Part shown: one piece after another, positions 28,035 through 37,165 of the stretch | Numbering within the stretch: the first letter of the stretch is position 1 | Layout of the letters: every line of letters begins with the position of its first letter | The notes under the pieces: model-generated | The model's input: only the letters and a program-made list of their open reading frames with translations | Database searches by the model: none | Told to the model about the DNA's origin: nothing | Made by a program: the position numbers and the translations under genes | NCBI GenBank assembly: GCA_035653615.1 | Contig: DASRBN010000035.1 | Span: 248,001-312,000, forward strand | Length of the DNA stretch: 64,000 nucleotides | Direction: 5' to 3' | From: Ktedonobacteraceae bacterium | GTDB taxonomy: Bacteria > Chloroflexota > Ktedonobacteria > Ktedonobacterales > Ktedonobacteraceae

Positions 28035-28072
28035 GCTGCTGACATACTGTTGTCATCAGCACCAATTATACT
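28035..28072. promoter_or_regulatory. Inverted repeat and -10-like hexamer between cysE and the glycosylase gene
   Basis: Arms 28035-28044 and 28051-28060 (GCTGCTGACA/TGTCATCAGC, one mismatch) precede a TATACT at 28067-28072. Spacing to a -35 is not standard. This is a candidate operator-promoter only. Confidence 0.3.
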
Positions 28073-28137
28073 GTAAGCAGACCTGAAGGAATTTTCTGAT
28101 TCATCCTCGATTAAGAGGATTTGGAGGGAATCTTTTG

Positions 28138-29130
28138 ATGCTTACAGTTACTCAACACGCCAGGAAAGCAGGAGGTAATGTACTTATGTCAACATCCACT
28201 GATCTAAATGTACTCTCTGGGGCACTGAAACCATGCCCACCTTTTGACTTCTTCAAGACATTGGGCTTTCTCAATGGCTTCGGACCGACGGTGGGAGAAC
28301 AGGCGCTTGCTCCTGATTCGCTAACCAAAGCGGTCACGCTAAATGGGCACGCGGTAGCCTTTGAGCTACATAGTACCGGCACAATCGAGGAACCTGAACT
28401 TGCCTATACCCTCTATTCGGAACAGCCATTGAGCGAGGCGGAATGTGCTACCATGACTGACCGCATGCGCTTCTTTCTCAGCCTGGACGATGATCTGCGA
28501 CCTTTCTACGAGATTGGGCGGGAAGACGATGCCTTTGCTCCTATGGTCGAGCGTTTCTATGGATTGCACCAGCCGAAGTTTCTGACGCCGTTCGAGATTG
28601 CCTGCTGGGCGATCTTAGGGCAGCGCATTCCCTGGCGTGTCGCTCACAAAATAAAGATGGCTATGGTGGAGCGCTGGGGAAGCACTATTACCTTACCGGA
28701 GGGAAGCTATTGGGGATTCCCGGAACCGGCGCAGATGGCCGCCGTTGATAATGCTGAGCTGGCAAGTGTGGTGCGCAACGAGCGTAAGGTAGAGTATCTA
28801 CGGGCGGTTATCCAGTTCTTCAATGAGGTGGACGAGCAATTTTTGCGATATGGTGACTACGATGAAGTTGCGGCGGCAATTCGTGGCGTCCGAGGTATCG
28901 GCGAGTGGTCTGCGCACTTCATCATGGTACGTGGCCTGGGACGGATGGAGCGAGTACCGGCGGTTGACCAGGAACTTGCTAAGGCGGCGGCCAGGATTTA
29001 CAACCAGGGACAAATGCTTGCCCCGTCCGAGATGCAGGTATTGCTGGATCGTTATGGCGAATACCAGGGGTACTGGGCTTTGTATCTCAGGGCGCCGCAG
29101 ACATTGGAAAATCATGGCATGATGGTGTGA
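28138..29130 (+). CDS. DNA-3-methyladenine glycosylase II-like (AlkA family, HhH-GPD)
   Basis: 330 residues. Base-excision repair glycosylases of this family remove alkylated bases from DNA. The helix-hairpin-helix with the Gly/Pro-rich loop and Asp is visible: RGVRGIGEWSAHFIMVRGLG, then VPAVDQEL, where the Asp is the expected catalytic residue. A preceding LTPFEIACWAILGQRI segment matches the family's 'QQ(I/V)' helix with GQR. GGAGGGA lies 9 nt before ATG 28138; a second in-frame ATG at 28186 has GGAGG 10 nt upstream and is an alternative start (314 residues). The substrate range is not visible. Confidence 0.85.
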   Translation: MLTVTQHARKAGGNVLMSTSTDLNVLSGALKPCPPFDFFKTLGFLNGFGPTVGEQALAPDSLTKAVTLNGHAVAFELHSTGTIEEPELAYTLYSEQPLSEAECATMTDRMRFFLSLDDDLRPFYEIGREDDAFAPMVERFYGLHQPKFLTPFEIACWAILGQRIPWRVAHKIKMAMVERWGSTITLPEGSYWGFPEPAQMAAVDNAELASVVRNERKVEYLRAVIQFFNEVDEQFLRYGDYDEVAAAIRGVRGIGEWSAHFIMVRGLGRMERVPAVDQELAKAAARIYNQGQMLAPSEMQVLLDRYGEYQGYWALYLRAPQTLENHGMMV

Positions 29131-29175
29131 TAGCATAACACGGGCACTAACGCACGAAAAAAGGCAATTTTCTGC

Positions 29176-29204
29176 TTGACAATTCGCAAGCGCTCGTCTA
29201 TACT
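29176..29204 (+). promoter_or_regulatory. Sigma-70-type promoter of tRNA-His
   Basis: TTGACA (29176-29181), a 17-bp spacer and TATACT (29199-29204), with the tRNA starting 27 nt after the -10. It is the best consensus promoter in the window. Confidence 0.9.
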
Positions 29205-29231
29205 AGCGATACGTTCAAGACGTGTTGCTAT

Positions 29232-29305
29232 GGTGACCGTAGCTCAATCGGCAGAGCTCTGGATTGTGGCTCCAGCGGTTGTGGGTTCAAGCCCCATCGG
29301 TCACC
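29232..29305 (+). tRNA. trnH: tRNA-His (anticodon GTG)
   Basis: Full cloverleaf: acceptor stem GTGACCG (29233-29239) pairs with CGGTCAC (29298-29304). The anticodon stem is CTGGA/TCCAG around loop TT-GTG-GC, and the T-arm contains GGTTCAAGCC. G29232 can be the extra G-1 that marks tRNA-His, opposite discriminator C29305. CCA is not encoded. Confidence 0.96.
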
Positions 29306-29318
29306 CTTTTTATTGGCG

Positions 29319-29370
29319 AAAAAGAGCGAGGATTGGTACTCTCGGAAGTACCGTTCCTCGCTCTTTTTTT
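29319..29370 (+). terminator. Strong terminator after tRNA-His
   Basis: A perfect 12-bp stem (29321-29332 with 29355-29366) plus an inner GGTACT/AGTACC stem is followed by a T-run. Confidence 0.93.
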
Positions 29371-29424
29371 CACTGCATCTGTAAGCGCAGCTACCAGACC
29401 TGCGGCGAAGGCATCCTTTGCCGA

Positions 29425-29640
29425 TTAATGCGCGGCGATGTACACATTGGCCCAGTCATCAGGCGGGACGAGGTCCTGTGCGTTGAAGACGCGGCCAATG
29501 ACATAGGGCTTCAGCAGGTGAGTGCCGAAGCGCTGATCCATAGGCAGCCAGGCCACATCGTTGACCAACTGCTGCTCGGCCTTATTGTACATCTGCATAC
29601 GCTTGGTCTGATCCAGCGTCACGTCGGCCTGAGCGCAACT
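29425..29640 (-). pseudogene. C-terminal fragment of an oligopeptide ABC-transporter substrate-binding protein
   Basis: About 70 codons read as the extreme C-terminus of an SBP_bac_5-type peptide-binding protein: KRMQMYNKAEQQLVNDVAWL is the typical final-domain helix, followed by the last strand and a normal stop. The upstream 500 residues are missing. The frame runs back without a plausible start into the end of ftsH, 24 bp away; the only candidate start is a GTG at 29622. It looks like a relict left when a rearrangement placed ftsH against it. Confidence 0.7.
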
Positions 29641-29663
29641 CCTGTGCTTGCGAGCGAGTAGTA

Positions 29664-31658
29664 TCAGGCGCCAGCTTCGGGTGCATACGGTGGCTGCAAC
29701 ATTGGGGGCAGAGGATAAGATGAACCGTGTTCTGGGATGCGAAGTTGCCCGCCGTTGCTACCCGCAGGATTGAGATGGGGCATGCCTGCGAGAATGGAGG
29801 GTGATTCGTATTGCCCATCGTCGATGGGCTGGTTGAAGAGGGCTTCAAACACCGGCCCCTCGAGGGTCTCTTCTTTTATGAGGCGTTCGCTGATCATAAT
29901 CAGGCGTGTTTTGTTCTGGAGGAGTACGTTATAGGCCTTATCAAAAGCCTCCTGGATGATGCGGCGTACCTCTTCATCTATCTCGCGGGCGGTCTGTTCG
30001 CTGTAGTTGCGCTGCTCGCCGAAGTCGCGGCCCAGGAAAACAAGCTCATCTTTGTGCCCCAGCGCTACTGGCCCAATAACGTTGCTCATGCCATATTCGG
30101 TCACCATTGAGCGGGCAATCTTTGTCACGCGTTCTATATCATTCGAAGCGCCGGTTGTGACCTCGCCAAAGATGATCAACTCGGCGACGTGTCCGCCAAG
30201 GGCGTATGCAAGCATATCCTCAAATTGTGGTTTGCTCCAGAGGTACCGATCCTCTGTAGGCAGCAACATCGTAAAGCCGCCTGCCTGGCCGCGCGCTACA
30301 ATGGAGACCTTATGCACGGGGTCGGTGTTGGGCAGCATACGAGCTACCATGGCGTGGCCGACTTCATGATACGCGGTGATCGCCTTTTCACGCTCGCTGA
30401 TGATGCGGCTTTTACGCGCCGGGCCGGCAACAACGCGATCAATCGCCTCCTCGAGCTCGCTCATGCCAATTTTGCGCTTATTGCGCCGGGCGGCCAGGAT
30501 AGCGGCCTCGTTGAGCAGATTGGCAAGATCAGCGCCGGAGAAGCCGGGTGTTTGTTTGGCGAGCGTTTCCAGAGAGATGCTTGTTTCTAATGGCTTGCCG
30601 CGGGCGTGAACCTGGAGGATGGAGATGCGCCCGCGAATGTCGGGGCGATCAAGCACGACCTGGCGATCAAAACGACCGGGGCGTAGCAGCGCGGGATCGA
30701 GTACATCGGGGCGGTTTGTCGCCGCTATCACGATTACATTGGTATTGGTATCGAACCCATCCATCTCGACGAGAATTTGATTGAGTGTTTGTTCGCGTTC
30801 ATCGTGGGAGCCACCGAGACCTGCGCCGCGTTGCCGACCGACGGCATCGATCTCGTCAACGAAAACGATACAGGGGCTGTTGCGTTTGGCCTGGTCGAAG
30901 AGGTCACGAACGCGGCTGGCACCGACGCCGACAAACATTTCGACAAATTCGGAGCCGCTGATGCTAAAGAAAGGGACACCGGCCTCGCCCGCGACAGCGC
31001 GTGAAATCAATGTTTTGCCGGTTCCTGGTGGGCCTACCAGCAACAGGCCCTTAGGGATACGGGCCCCAAGCGCGGCAAACTTATCAGGAAATTTCAAAAA
31101 CTCGACGATTTCCTGCAATTCCTGCTTTGCCTCTTCCACGCCGGCAACATCGGCGAAGGTGACGGTGGGTTTGTTGCCCATAAACATGCGGGCGCGGCTC
31201 TTGCCAAACGACATAGCCTGATTATTACTTCCCTGTGCCTGGCGCATCATGAAGATCAGCAGGCCGGCAACCAGGATAAAAGGAATGAGACCACCGAGAA
31301 TACTCAGCCAGGCTCCTAATGCGCTGGGGGCTTCATACTCAAGTACCAACAAGTGGCTATTCGTATAATCGATGCCATTATCCTTGAGCACCTGCGTAAC
31401 ATCAAAAGAACTGTTTATATTCGCTGCTTCTTTGCTTCCATCCTGGCCACGAGTCAATGTGATGGTATCGCTTGAGACATCCAACGTATCCTGCTGATTC
31501 TTACTCATGTCGGTTTTGATATCGCTCAAAATCGTTGATACGTTGACCTGTTTTGTATCAGATGGCGAACGGAAGAAAAGTACGATGATCAGGACAATGG
31601 CCAGCAACATTATGAGCCAGATAAAGCTGGTTCTTAGCCATTTCCCACTGCTCGACAT
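29664..31658 (-). CDS. ftsH: ATP-dependent zinc metalloprotease FtsH
   Basis: 664 residues, usual length. This membrane-anchored AAA+ protease degrades unassembled membrane proteins and short-lived regulators. Two N-terminal helices (about 12-29 and 118-137) flank the extracytoplasmic domain. The AAA domain has Walker A GPPGTGKT (209-216), Walker [10 protein letters not shown] (263-271) and the second region of homology [15 protein letters not shown]. The zinc site HEVGH is at 431-435. The C-terminal 40 residues are Pro/Gly/Ser-rich and probably disordered. A GAGAGGA site precedes the start. The gene stands alone: a relict gene lies downstream and a convergent-free gap with a TATAAT-like box lies upstream. 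Confidence 0.97.
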   Translation of the reverse strand: MSSSGKWLRTSFIWLIMLLAIVLIIVLFFRSPSDTKQVNVSTILSDIKTDMSKNQQDTLDVSSDTITLTRGQDGSKEAANINSSFDVTQVLKDNGIDYTNSHLLVLEYEAPSALGAWLSILGGLIPFILVAGLLIFMMRQAQGSNNQAMSFGKSRARMFMGNKPTVTFADVAGVEEAKQELQEIVEFLKFPDKFAALGARIPKGLLLVGPPGTGKTLISRAVAGEAGVPFFSISGSEFVEMFVGVGASRVRDLFDQAKRNSPCIVFVDEIDAVGRQRGAGLGGSHDEREQTLNQILVEMDGFDTNTNVIVIAATNRPDVLDPALLRPGRFDRQVVLDRPDIRGRISILQVHARGKPLETSISLETLAKQTPGFSGADLANLLNEAAILAARRNKRKIGMSELEEAIDRVVAGPARKSRIISEREKAITAYHEVGHAMVARMLPNTDPVHKVSIVARGQAGGFTMLLPTEDRYLWSKPQFEDMLAYALGGHVAELIIFGEVTTGASNDIERVTKIARSMVTEYGMSNVIGPVALGHKDELVFLGRDFGEQRNYSEQTAREIDEEVRRIIQEAFDKAYNVLLQNKTRLIMISERLIKEETLEGPVFEALFNQPIDDGQYESPSILAGMPHLNPAGSNGGQLRIPEHGSSYPLPPMLQPPYAPEAGA

Positions 31659-31829
31659 TGGGATTCCTCTCTACTCTCGGGCAGGCAGCACGCCCCCGAC
31701 ACTCAATAAGCCTATCCTTTTGCTGCCTGACATGCAATGCTTGACTCTTTGTGGCTTATTATAGCACACCCTTCCACATAACTTGTAGATTGAGGACACT
31801 TTACCTGTCATGAACCGGGATATAATCGT

Positions 31830-32558
31830 TTAAAATGCTGGCCTGGCCAGAACGAGGCCCCAGACTGCCAGCGCACCAGCTGAGAAGAGGGGAGCGGCGC
31901 AGGCCTCCAGCGTGGAACCGGTGGTAGATACATCATCGACGATAAGGATTCTGCGATTCAAAAGAGCGCCAGTTGTAAATGGAGGGGGACAAATAAAGGC
32001 GCCGGTGACGTTCTGGCGGCGCTCCCTGGGGTGCAAGTCTACCTGAGCGAGCGTTGCCCGTGTGCGGATGAGCAGGCCGGTATGCAGCGGAATGCCGAGT
32101 TTTGTAGAACAGGTGCGGGCCAACAAATAGGAGTGGTTATAGCCACGCTGGCGTTCGCGCTGGCTATGCAAGGGCACCGGAACAATCATGTCGGCTTGAA
32201 TAGCATATCTCACATAAGCCTGGGCCAGCAGTTCTCCAAGAGGTTGTGCCAGGCGGGTATTTCCCCTGTACTTGAGCGCATGAATGTATCCACGCAATGG
32301 TTCCTGGAACGGGCCAATGGCCCGCAAACCACTCAAGGTCAGGCGATGGTAATAGCAGGCTTTACAGATTCCATCAGGAGGAAGCGGAGCGCAACAATGC
32401 TGGCAGATTGTAGGAGGCAGAGGTTGAATTCGAGCGATACAGGATGGGCAGAGGATATAGCCATTGCGCTTACAACCGGCACATCGTGGAGGGAAGACAA
32501 TATCCAGGAAATGCTGCGTAAGAGTCTGGGCCTGTTGTTGAGGAGCTTTCAAGCTCAT
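31830..32558 (-). CDS. comF: ComF-family phosphoribosyltransferase-like protein
   Basis: 242 residues. The N-terminus has two CxxC pairs of a zinc ribbon (CAGCKRNGYILCPSC) and a second cysteine cluster (CQHCCAPLPPDGICKAC). The C-terminal half is a type I phosphoribosyltransferase fold with the PRPP loop ILIVDDVSTTGSTL. ComF proteins are needed for DNA uptake in transformable bacteria, where they act in the cytoplasm with ComFA; in others the role is unknown. GAGG lies upstream of the ATG. There is no neighbouring comFA or comE gene. Confidence 0.9.
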   Translation of the reverse strand: MSLKAPQQQAQTLTQHFLDIVFPPRCAGCKRNGYILCPSCIARIQPLPPTICQHCCAPLPPDGICKACYYHRLTLSGLRAIGPFQEPLRGYIHALKYRGNTRLAQPLGELLAQAYVRYAIQADMIVPVPLHSQRERQRGYNHSYLLARTCSTKLGIPLHTGLLIRTRATLAQVDLHPRERRQNVTGAFICPPPFTTGALLNRRILIVDDVSTTGSTLEACAAPLFSAGALAVWGLVLARPAF

Positions 32559-32647
32559 TTTTTATACCTCGAGGAAATCAGAATCTTTGAAGGTACGAAC
32601 TTCCCTTACATGCAATGAACAGCGAAGGTTCTCTTCTACCATGAAAG

Positions 32648-32686
32648 TAAAAAAGGAGAACCACTTCGATGAAGTGGCCCTCCTTC
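32648..32686 (-). terminator. Terminator of the secreted cysteine-rich protein gene
   Basis: On the minus strand a long stem (GGAG..CCACTTC with GAAGTGG..CTCC, small internal mismatch) is followed by a run of seven T. It is placed just after the stop at 32706. Confidence 0.85.
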
Positions 32687-32705
32687 TCTCGCTCAGAAGA
32701 GCGAA

Positions 32706-34373
32706 TTAGTTGTTGGACGGACAATAATTCTTCGGCAGTATCTGGCGGAAATCCTCAAAGTGCGCAACGGCGCTGCCACCAACACTGGTATAGGTTACAG
32801 TAATCAACTGACCATACTGGTTGTACTCGTTGAAGTCATTGGTGCTGCCCGGAATGTGATTACCGAACTGCCAGACACAATCCTGACGGAATTGAGCTGT
32901 ACTGAAGAACGGGTAGAAGTTGGCGGGATACCCGTCATCGGTATCTGGGATAATTGTGCAGCCCTGACCGGTATCGCGATTGCACTGGCCAGTGTCAATC
33001 TCAATGCGCGGCATATCCGACTCGAACGCCGTACGACTATAGTTGACATTGTAATCTGGGCCGGTTAGAGGACTGGTGACGCGAATCGGCGTTGGATGCA
33101 GGGTAGTATTGCCATCAGGCCACAGGGGCTGGTAGGGGACTCCATCAAAGCCGGGGACATTTTCGCCTATGCATCCACTCACCTGAACTAGCGAAGATGA
33201 AGAGGCAGGGAAACAGCCCGTATCATCGCTGTCGGTTGGCTCCTGGTCGTTAATGATGCCCTCTGTATTACCCGTGGGGCAGTTGCCTCCAGGAGAAATC
33301 GCGTTTGAGCCATTGCAGTAGTCAAAGTGGCCGATTTCGACATCGTAGGCGATGTTGTAGGTATGGGCGGCCCACGTCACACGGGTCTCCTCAGAGGAGG
33401 TGCTGTACATGGGATGGAAATCGTAATTAATTTCCGTGCAGCTGGTTCCGTTGGGCGCAAACTTGATCTGGCCAAACCCATTGGCGGCACTCGTTGTCAT
33501 GGAGCCGCTCTGCCCTGTCGTCTGGTCGTTGAGGTCGATTTGCAGGCCATGAGCGGTGTCATGCATCCTAATGATGACATCATCGCCCGAATTCATGAAC
33601 AGGTCGTAATTTGGATTGGGCGTAAAGGTATCTTGCGTTGCATGAAGGGGATTGGGGGGTGAATTCGGCTGCGGTTTCCCGTTCAAGGTAATGAACGCGA
33701 AGTTGATGTACTCGACGCCACCGACAATCTCTCCCTGACAGGTAGAGTTGAGCGCCTGTCCCGTGACAGGATTGGCAGAGTAGCTGTCGATGTTAAGGGC
33801 GGCACACCACTTGGTGGGGTCGCAGCTGTTGCCAGCAGGCCACTCCACCCAACCGGGAGGATAGAACTGCATCTCCATGAATGCGGTTCCAGGATGCTTG
33901 GGGCTGATGGCGGGGTCGACGATGTTCTTGTCGCTGTCGGGCGTGCAGTTCTTCACCTGTTCGGGGAATGACTGCGTATCGCACATCGCCATACCGAACC
34001 AGAAGGCTGGCGTGAGCTGGAAGTTCCAGGATTTCCCCTTGACTTCCTTGGTGCCCTGCGGATCTTTAGGCAGCGTGAGCTCGTACTGCATCTGATTACC
34101 AGAGCCAGGCACATTGGAATAGTAGAGATTCGATGGCTCGTCATGTCCGACGTAGTAGGGCCAGGGATTGTATGCATTGGAGATCTCCGTGCATAGCAAA
34201 GCACTGGTCTCATCACATCCGTACGTCACATGTTTTAGCCCTGGATTGCTTGCCGATGCAGCATGGGTAGCTGTTCCGCGCAATGCTCCTGTTGCGAACA
34301 GCCCGGCGACAATGGCTGCCAGAGCAAACAGGGAGAGCGCGATGCTCAACTTTGAGCGGGAAGAGAAGCGCAA
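32706..34373 (-). CDS. Secreted cysteine-rich protein of unknown function
   Basis: 555 residues. The N-terminus has basic residues, a hydrophobic core (LSIALSLFALAAIVAGLFAT) and an ATHA-like cleavage site near 38, so it is exported. The mature part is rich in Asn, Gly, Pro, Ser and Thr, with about 15 cysteines spread as in disulfide-bonded extracellular proteins; short stretches such as HDTAHGLQIDLNDQTTGQSG suggest a beta-rich fold. I recognise no catalytic motif and name no family. It has its own terminator and a 314-bp upstream gap, so it is monocistronic. Confidence 0.75.
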   Translation of the reverse strand: MRFSSRSKLSIALSLFALAAIVAGLFATGALRGTATHAASASNPGLKHVTYGCDETSALLCTEISNAYNPWPYYVGHDEPSNLYYSNVPGSGNQMQYELTLPKDPQGTKEVKGKSWNFQLTPAFWFGMAMCDTQSFPEQVKNCTPDSDKNIVDPAISPKHPGTAFMEMQFYPPGWVEWPAGNSCDPTKWCAALNIDSYSANPVTGQALNSTCQGEIVGGVEYINFAFITLNGKPQPNSPPNPLHATQDTFTPNPNYDLFMNSGDDVIIRMHDTAHGLQIDLNDQTTGQSGSMTTSAANGFGQIKFAPNGTSCTEINYDFHPMYSTSSEETRVTWAAHTYNIAYDVEIGHFDYCNGSNAISPGGNCPTGNTEGIINDQEPTDSDDTGCFPASSSSLVQVSGCIGENVPGFDGVPYQPLWPDGNTTLHPTPIRVTSPLTGPDYNVNYSRTAFESDMPRIEIDTGQCNRDTGQGCTIIPDTDDGYPANFYPFFSTAQFRQDCVWQFGNHIPGSTNDFNEYNQYGQLITVTYTSVGGSAVAHFEDFRQILPKNYCPSNN

Positions 34374-34687
34374 AACTACACCTCACTTTCAAAAATAGAG
34401 ATCAATGTTGTCCGACTGCTCGAACAGAGAAACATTTAACCAATTCAATTATTCAACCTCTGGCAATGCGGCGGAAGGGAAGGAAGGTTATGAATTGGTT
34501 AAGAAATGGTTGAAGTCCATTGTTCCCCCTCAACACTCGGTTGTGATTTGCGAGCTTGCGGACAAACTCCAACGACGTAAGACGAGTGCCTACTGTGACA
34601 ATGTAAAAATTTTGGCCTGATATGGAATTTCCCCTGGTTGATATTATACCATGAGACGGGAAAATTTGGAAGAGGTTTTCAGTATTC
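34374..34687. other. Intergenic region upstream of the secreted cysteine-rich protein
   Basis: An AT-rich 314 bp that should hold the promoter of the leftward secreted-protein gene and the 3' end of the membrane-protein transcript. I see no strong hairpin, repeat or gene. Confidence 0.4.
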
Positions 34688-35512
34688 TTATGGATTTTTA
34701 ATGTTTGTTTCTTCAATTGAATACACATAATGCAGTTGAGGAGAAAATATAATCTCTACTATTGTATCTTTACGCAAACGTTTGTATGTTTGTTCAGGTA
34801 CGCTAAAGGTTTTGATCTCGTCCGAATCTAAGGGCTGTAATGCTACTCCATACCAGGAACCCGCAAAACGCGGGGTCAATCCAGGGCGATTGGTGCGGCG
34901 TGCTTGCCCTGTCGAGCGTAATGCAACGACGCTTGCTATCATAGTGTATTGTCCTCTATCTCGACCGCGATACTTTGCACGCCAATCGAGCCATCCCCAA
35001 CGCGCGAGTAGGAAAGGATAAGGGAATAATACCAGGCCGATGAGCAACAGTGCTAAAGAACCGAATGGGTCACCGCTCGCGCTCGTTCCCGGCAGGGGAT
35101 AACGTTGGCCGGCATAATCCAGGGCGTAGAGGAAACGCAGGTGCGGTGAATAGTCCAGCAGTACCGGGTCGCCATTGTGTATGCTTTTAGCAAGAGATTG
35201 AGAGACCGCGGGAACGACCGCAGAATTGCCGTCATGCAAACGAATGATGAGATGAGGGAGGGTATCTACTATATTCGTCGTATGCCCCGTTACGGTTCCT
35301 GGAATTTGTAGCGGTGGCGAATTGGCATCGATTATTCCCACTAGCAGCGTAAATAGCCCGCTGCCTATAAGCAGCAGGCCGAGGAAAGCGAGCAGGCCAC
35401 CGAAAAGTATGGCATTACGTGGTTTAATGCCGGGCCGCCAGCTCCACCATAAGATAGGCGAGTTATCATATGAATCTTTTTCGTTTTCATGCTGTACCAG
35501 ATTGTCCGGCAT
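34688..35512 (-). CDS. Membrane protein of unknown function (two or more TM helices)
   Basis: 274 residues. A hydrophobic helix (about 34-62) is followed by an extracytoplasmic-looking domain of about 90 residues, a second hydrophobic region (SLALLLIGLVLFPYPFLLA) and a C-terminal soluble domain of about 100 residues. The organisation resembles DUF3592-type membrane proteins, but no signature is decisive. It is transcribed leftward, with the divergent 157-residue membrane protein upstream. Confidence 0.65.
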   Translation of the reverse strand: MPDNLVQHENEKDSYDNSPILWWSWRPGIKPRNAILFGGLLAFLGLLLIGSGLFTLLVGIIDANSPPLQIPGTVTGHTTNIVDTLPHLIIRLHDGNSAVVPAVSQSLAKSIHNGDPVLLDYSPHLRFLYALDYAGQRYPLPGTSASGDPFGSLALLLIGLVLFPYPFLLARWGWLDWRAKYRGRDRGQYTMIASVVALRSTGQARRTNRPGLTPRFAGSWYGVALQPLDSDEIKTFSVPEQTYKRLRKDTIVEIIFSPQLHYVYSIEETNIKNP

Positions 35513-35683
35513 GGGATAGGCTCCGATGTTGATTGCTGTTTTTGCGCCTGGAACGTTTGATTAGCATGTAGCATAGTTCATGGTGGGGGTAATTGCAACA
35601 TGATATGATCGTCGCTGTCAGACCGCACTGGCGTGTTTCTGTGATATACTTACGTTAAAGCAATTATTATTCAGGAGATGATC

Positions 35684-36157
35684 ATGGATCAGATGAGCTC
35701 CCCTTCAAATGTACCACCAGAAAAACGAGCGCCAAATGCTGGCAGCAGCGCAGCAGAAGAGAAACTTGCTGCTACCAGCCCGAATGTGGAGGCAGAAAAA
35801 CCTGCCCTCGATACAAGTCCTGCGGCAACCGCCGAGAAGGAATCCTTTACCAGCCCGAATGTTGCGCAGGAAATACCGATTTCTGAGCGCAGGCAGGCTT
35901 ATGGTACGGCAAAAACCGAGAATCTGCGAGATTCAGGTCTATGGCGTATCATCCTGCCCGGTTTTGTAATCCTCTGTTGCCTGGCCATGCTTGCGATACC
36001 GCTGATTATTCTGATACCCTTGCTTTCCAACTCGGTGAGTAACAATATCTCACTCGTCTGGCTGTGGATTGTACTGATTATTCTTGATGTCAGCATTGCG
36101 GCAATCGCAATTCGCGGGCTATTGAAAATATTCATGACACCGGCAGAGAACTACTAA
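35684..36157 (+). CDS. Small membrane protein with disordered N-terminus
   Basis: 157 residues from ATG 35684 (AGGAG at 35673-35677; an ATG two codons earlier lacks room for the site). Residues 1-85 are rich in Ala, Glu, Pro and Ser with three spaced S/TSPNV motifs (TSPNVEAEK, TSPNVAQE), probably unstructured. Two hydrophobic helices (about 93-115 and 124-145) end the protein. No family was recognised. Its stop overlaps by 4 nt the stop of the convergent ogt gene. Confidence 0.65.
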   Translation: MDQMSSPSNVPPEKRAPNAGSSAAEEKLAATSPNVEAEKPALDTSPAATAEKESFTSPNVAQEIPISERRQAYGTAKTENLRDSGLWRIILPGFVILCCLAMLAIPLIILIPLLSNSVSNNISLVWLWIVLIILDVSIAAIAIRGLLKIFMTPAENY

Positions 36158-36702
36158 GATTGAGGAACGCCAGCTTTCTCCAGCGCGAGCAGCCATTGTT
36201 TGGCGGGAATGCCACCGCCATAGCCTGTTAGTGAGCCATTGCTACCTATGACGCGGTGGCAAGGAACGATGATAGCAATTGGATTGGCTCCGTTGGCTGC
36301 TCCCACTGCTCGCACAGCTGCGGGCCGGCCAATGGCTTGCGCGATTTCCTGGTAGGAGCGGGTTTCACCGTAGGGGATACGAAGCAGTTCTTGCCAGACG
36401 GCGAGCTGAAATGCCGTACCCTGCATGTCCAGGGGGCAGGTGAATTGCAGGGGTTCTCCTGCCATGTAGCGCGCGAGTTCGTCCACCGCCTTTTGCAGGG
36501 GGCCGATCTTTTCGCCTTCGATCACCCGCTCGATTTCCATTTTGCGCCTCGCCCACGCGAAGCCTGTATCTGCCGGTGTTCCGGGCGTGCCGGTCCAACA
36601 TACACCATTTTCTGTGGCTATGACGACGCAGGCTCCTATCGGGCCAGGCACACGTGCCCAATAGAGTGTCTGCGTTGCGTTTTTTTTTGCTATTACTACC
36701 AT
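36154..36702 (-). CDS. ogt: Methylated-DNA-protein cysteine methyltransferase
   Basis: 182 residues. This suicide repair protein takes O6-methyl groups from guanine. The active site IIVPCHRVIGSNGSLTGYGG contains the acceptor Cys in the family PCHRV motif, preceded by the GNPxAxRAVG-like segment (GRPAAVRAVGAANGANPIA). An N-terminal ribonuclease-like domain of about 90 residues is present, so it is of Ogt/Ada-C size. The start ATG is at 36702. It overlaps the stop of the convergent membrane protein by 4 nt. Confidence 0.95.
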   Translation of the reverse strand: MVVIAKKNATQTLYWARVPGPIGACVVIATENGVCWTGTPGTPADTGFAWARRKMEIERVIEGEKIGPLQKAVDELARYMAGEPLQFTCPLDMQGTAFQLAVWQELLRIPYGETRSYQEIAQAIGRPAAVRAVGAANGANPIAIIVPCHRVIGSNGSLTGYGGGIPAKQWLLALEKAGVPQS

Positions 36703-36781
36703 GCCGCTCTCCTTGACGTTGTACAGGTGTTCTTGTTGAGTGTACCATGAGAGAGGGATAGTAGCAAGGAGAACAGCTTTT

Positions 36782-37165
36782 ATGAATCCATACGTTCCGC
36801 CGGCTAATCAGCTTATTGTTGAGCTATATGTGCGCGATCTGAGAGCATCGTGCGAATTCTACCAGCGGCTGGGCTTCCAGCTTGCGCGCGATGATGGCGA
36901 TTTCGTGGAATTGCAGTGGGAAGATTCGCTTTTGTTTCTTGAAGAGGTACCCGCTGCATCACCTCCGCCGTCGTCTCCTGTTGGCAATATTCGTATCATG
37001 GTGCCGAACGTCGATGACTATTGGAGCCTGGCACAGGAGTTAGGCGCGCAGGTCTTACGGCCGCTTGAAGACCGCTATTATGGCCTGCGCGATTTCACCA
37101 TTGTGGGGCCAGATGGGCTTGGGCTGCGCTTCGCGACACGCTTATCAGATATTCGGAAATCATGA
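36782..37165 (+). CDS. VOC-family (glyoxalase/bleomycin-resistance fold) protein
   Basis: 127 residues from ATG 36782, chosen for AAGGAGA at 36766-36772. One VOC-type paired beta-alpha-beta-beta-beta unit: the NQLIVELYVRDLRASCEFYQ start and the DFTIVGPDGLGLRF end are typical, including the DPDG-like turn. The family includes metal-dependent isomerases, dioxygenases and drug-binding proteins; no specific role is visible. Its stop overlaps by 6 nt that of the convergent FHA gene. Confidence 0.85.
   Translation: MNPYVPPANQLIVELYVRDLRASCEFYQRLGFQLARDDGDFVELQWEDSLLFLEEVPAASPPPSSPVGNIRIMVPNVDDYWSLAQELGAQVLRPLEDRYYGLRDFTIVGPDGLGLRFATRLSDIRKS

Noticed and set aside
32031-32618. 195-codon + ORF opposite comF
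   Set aside because: Antisense to the zinc ribbon and PRPP loop; no start site or family.
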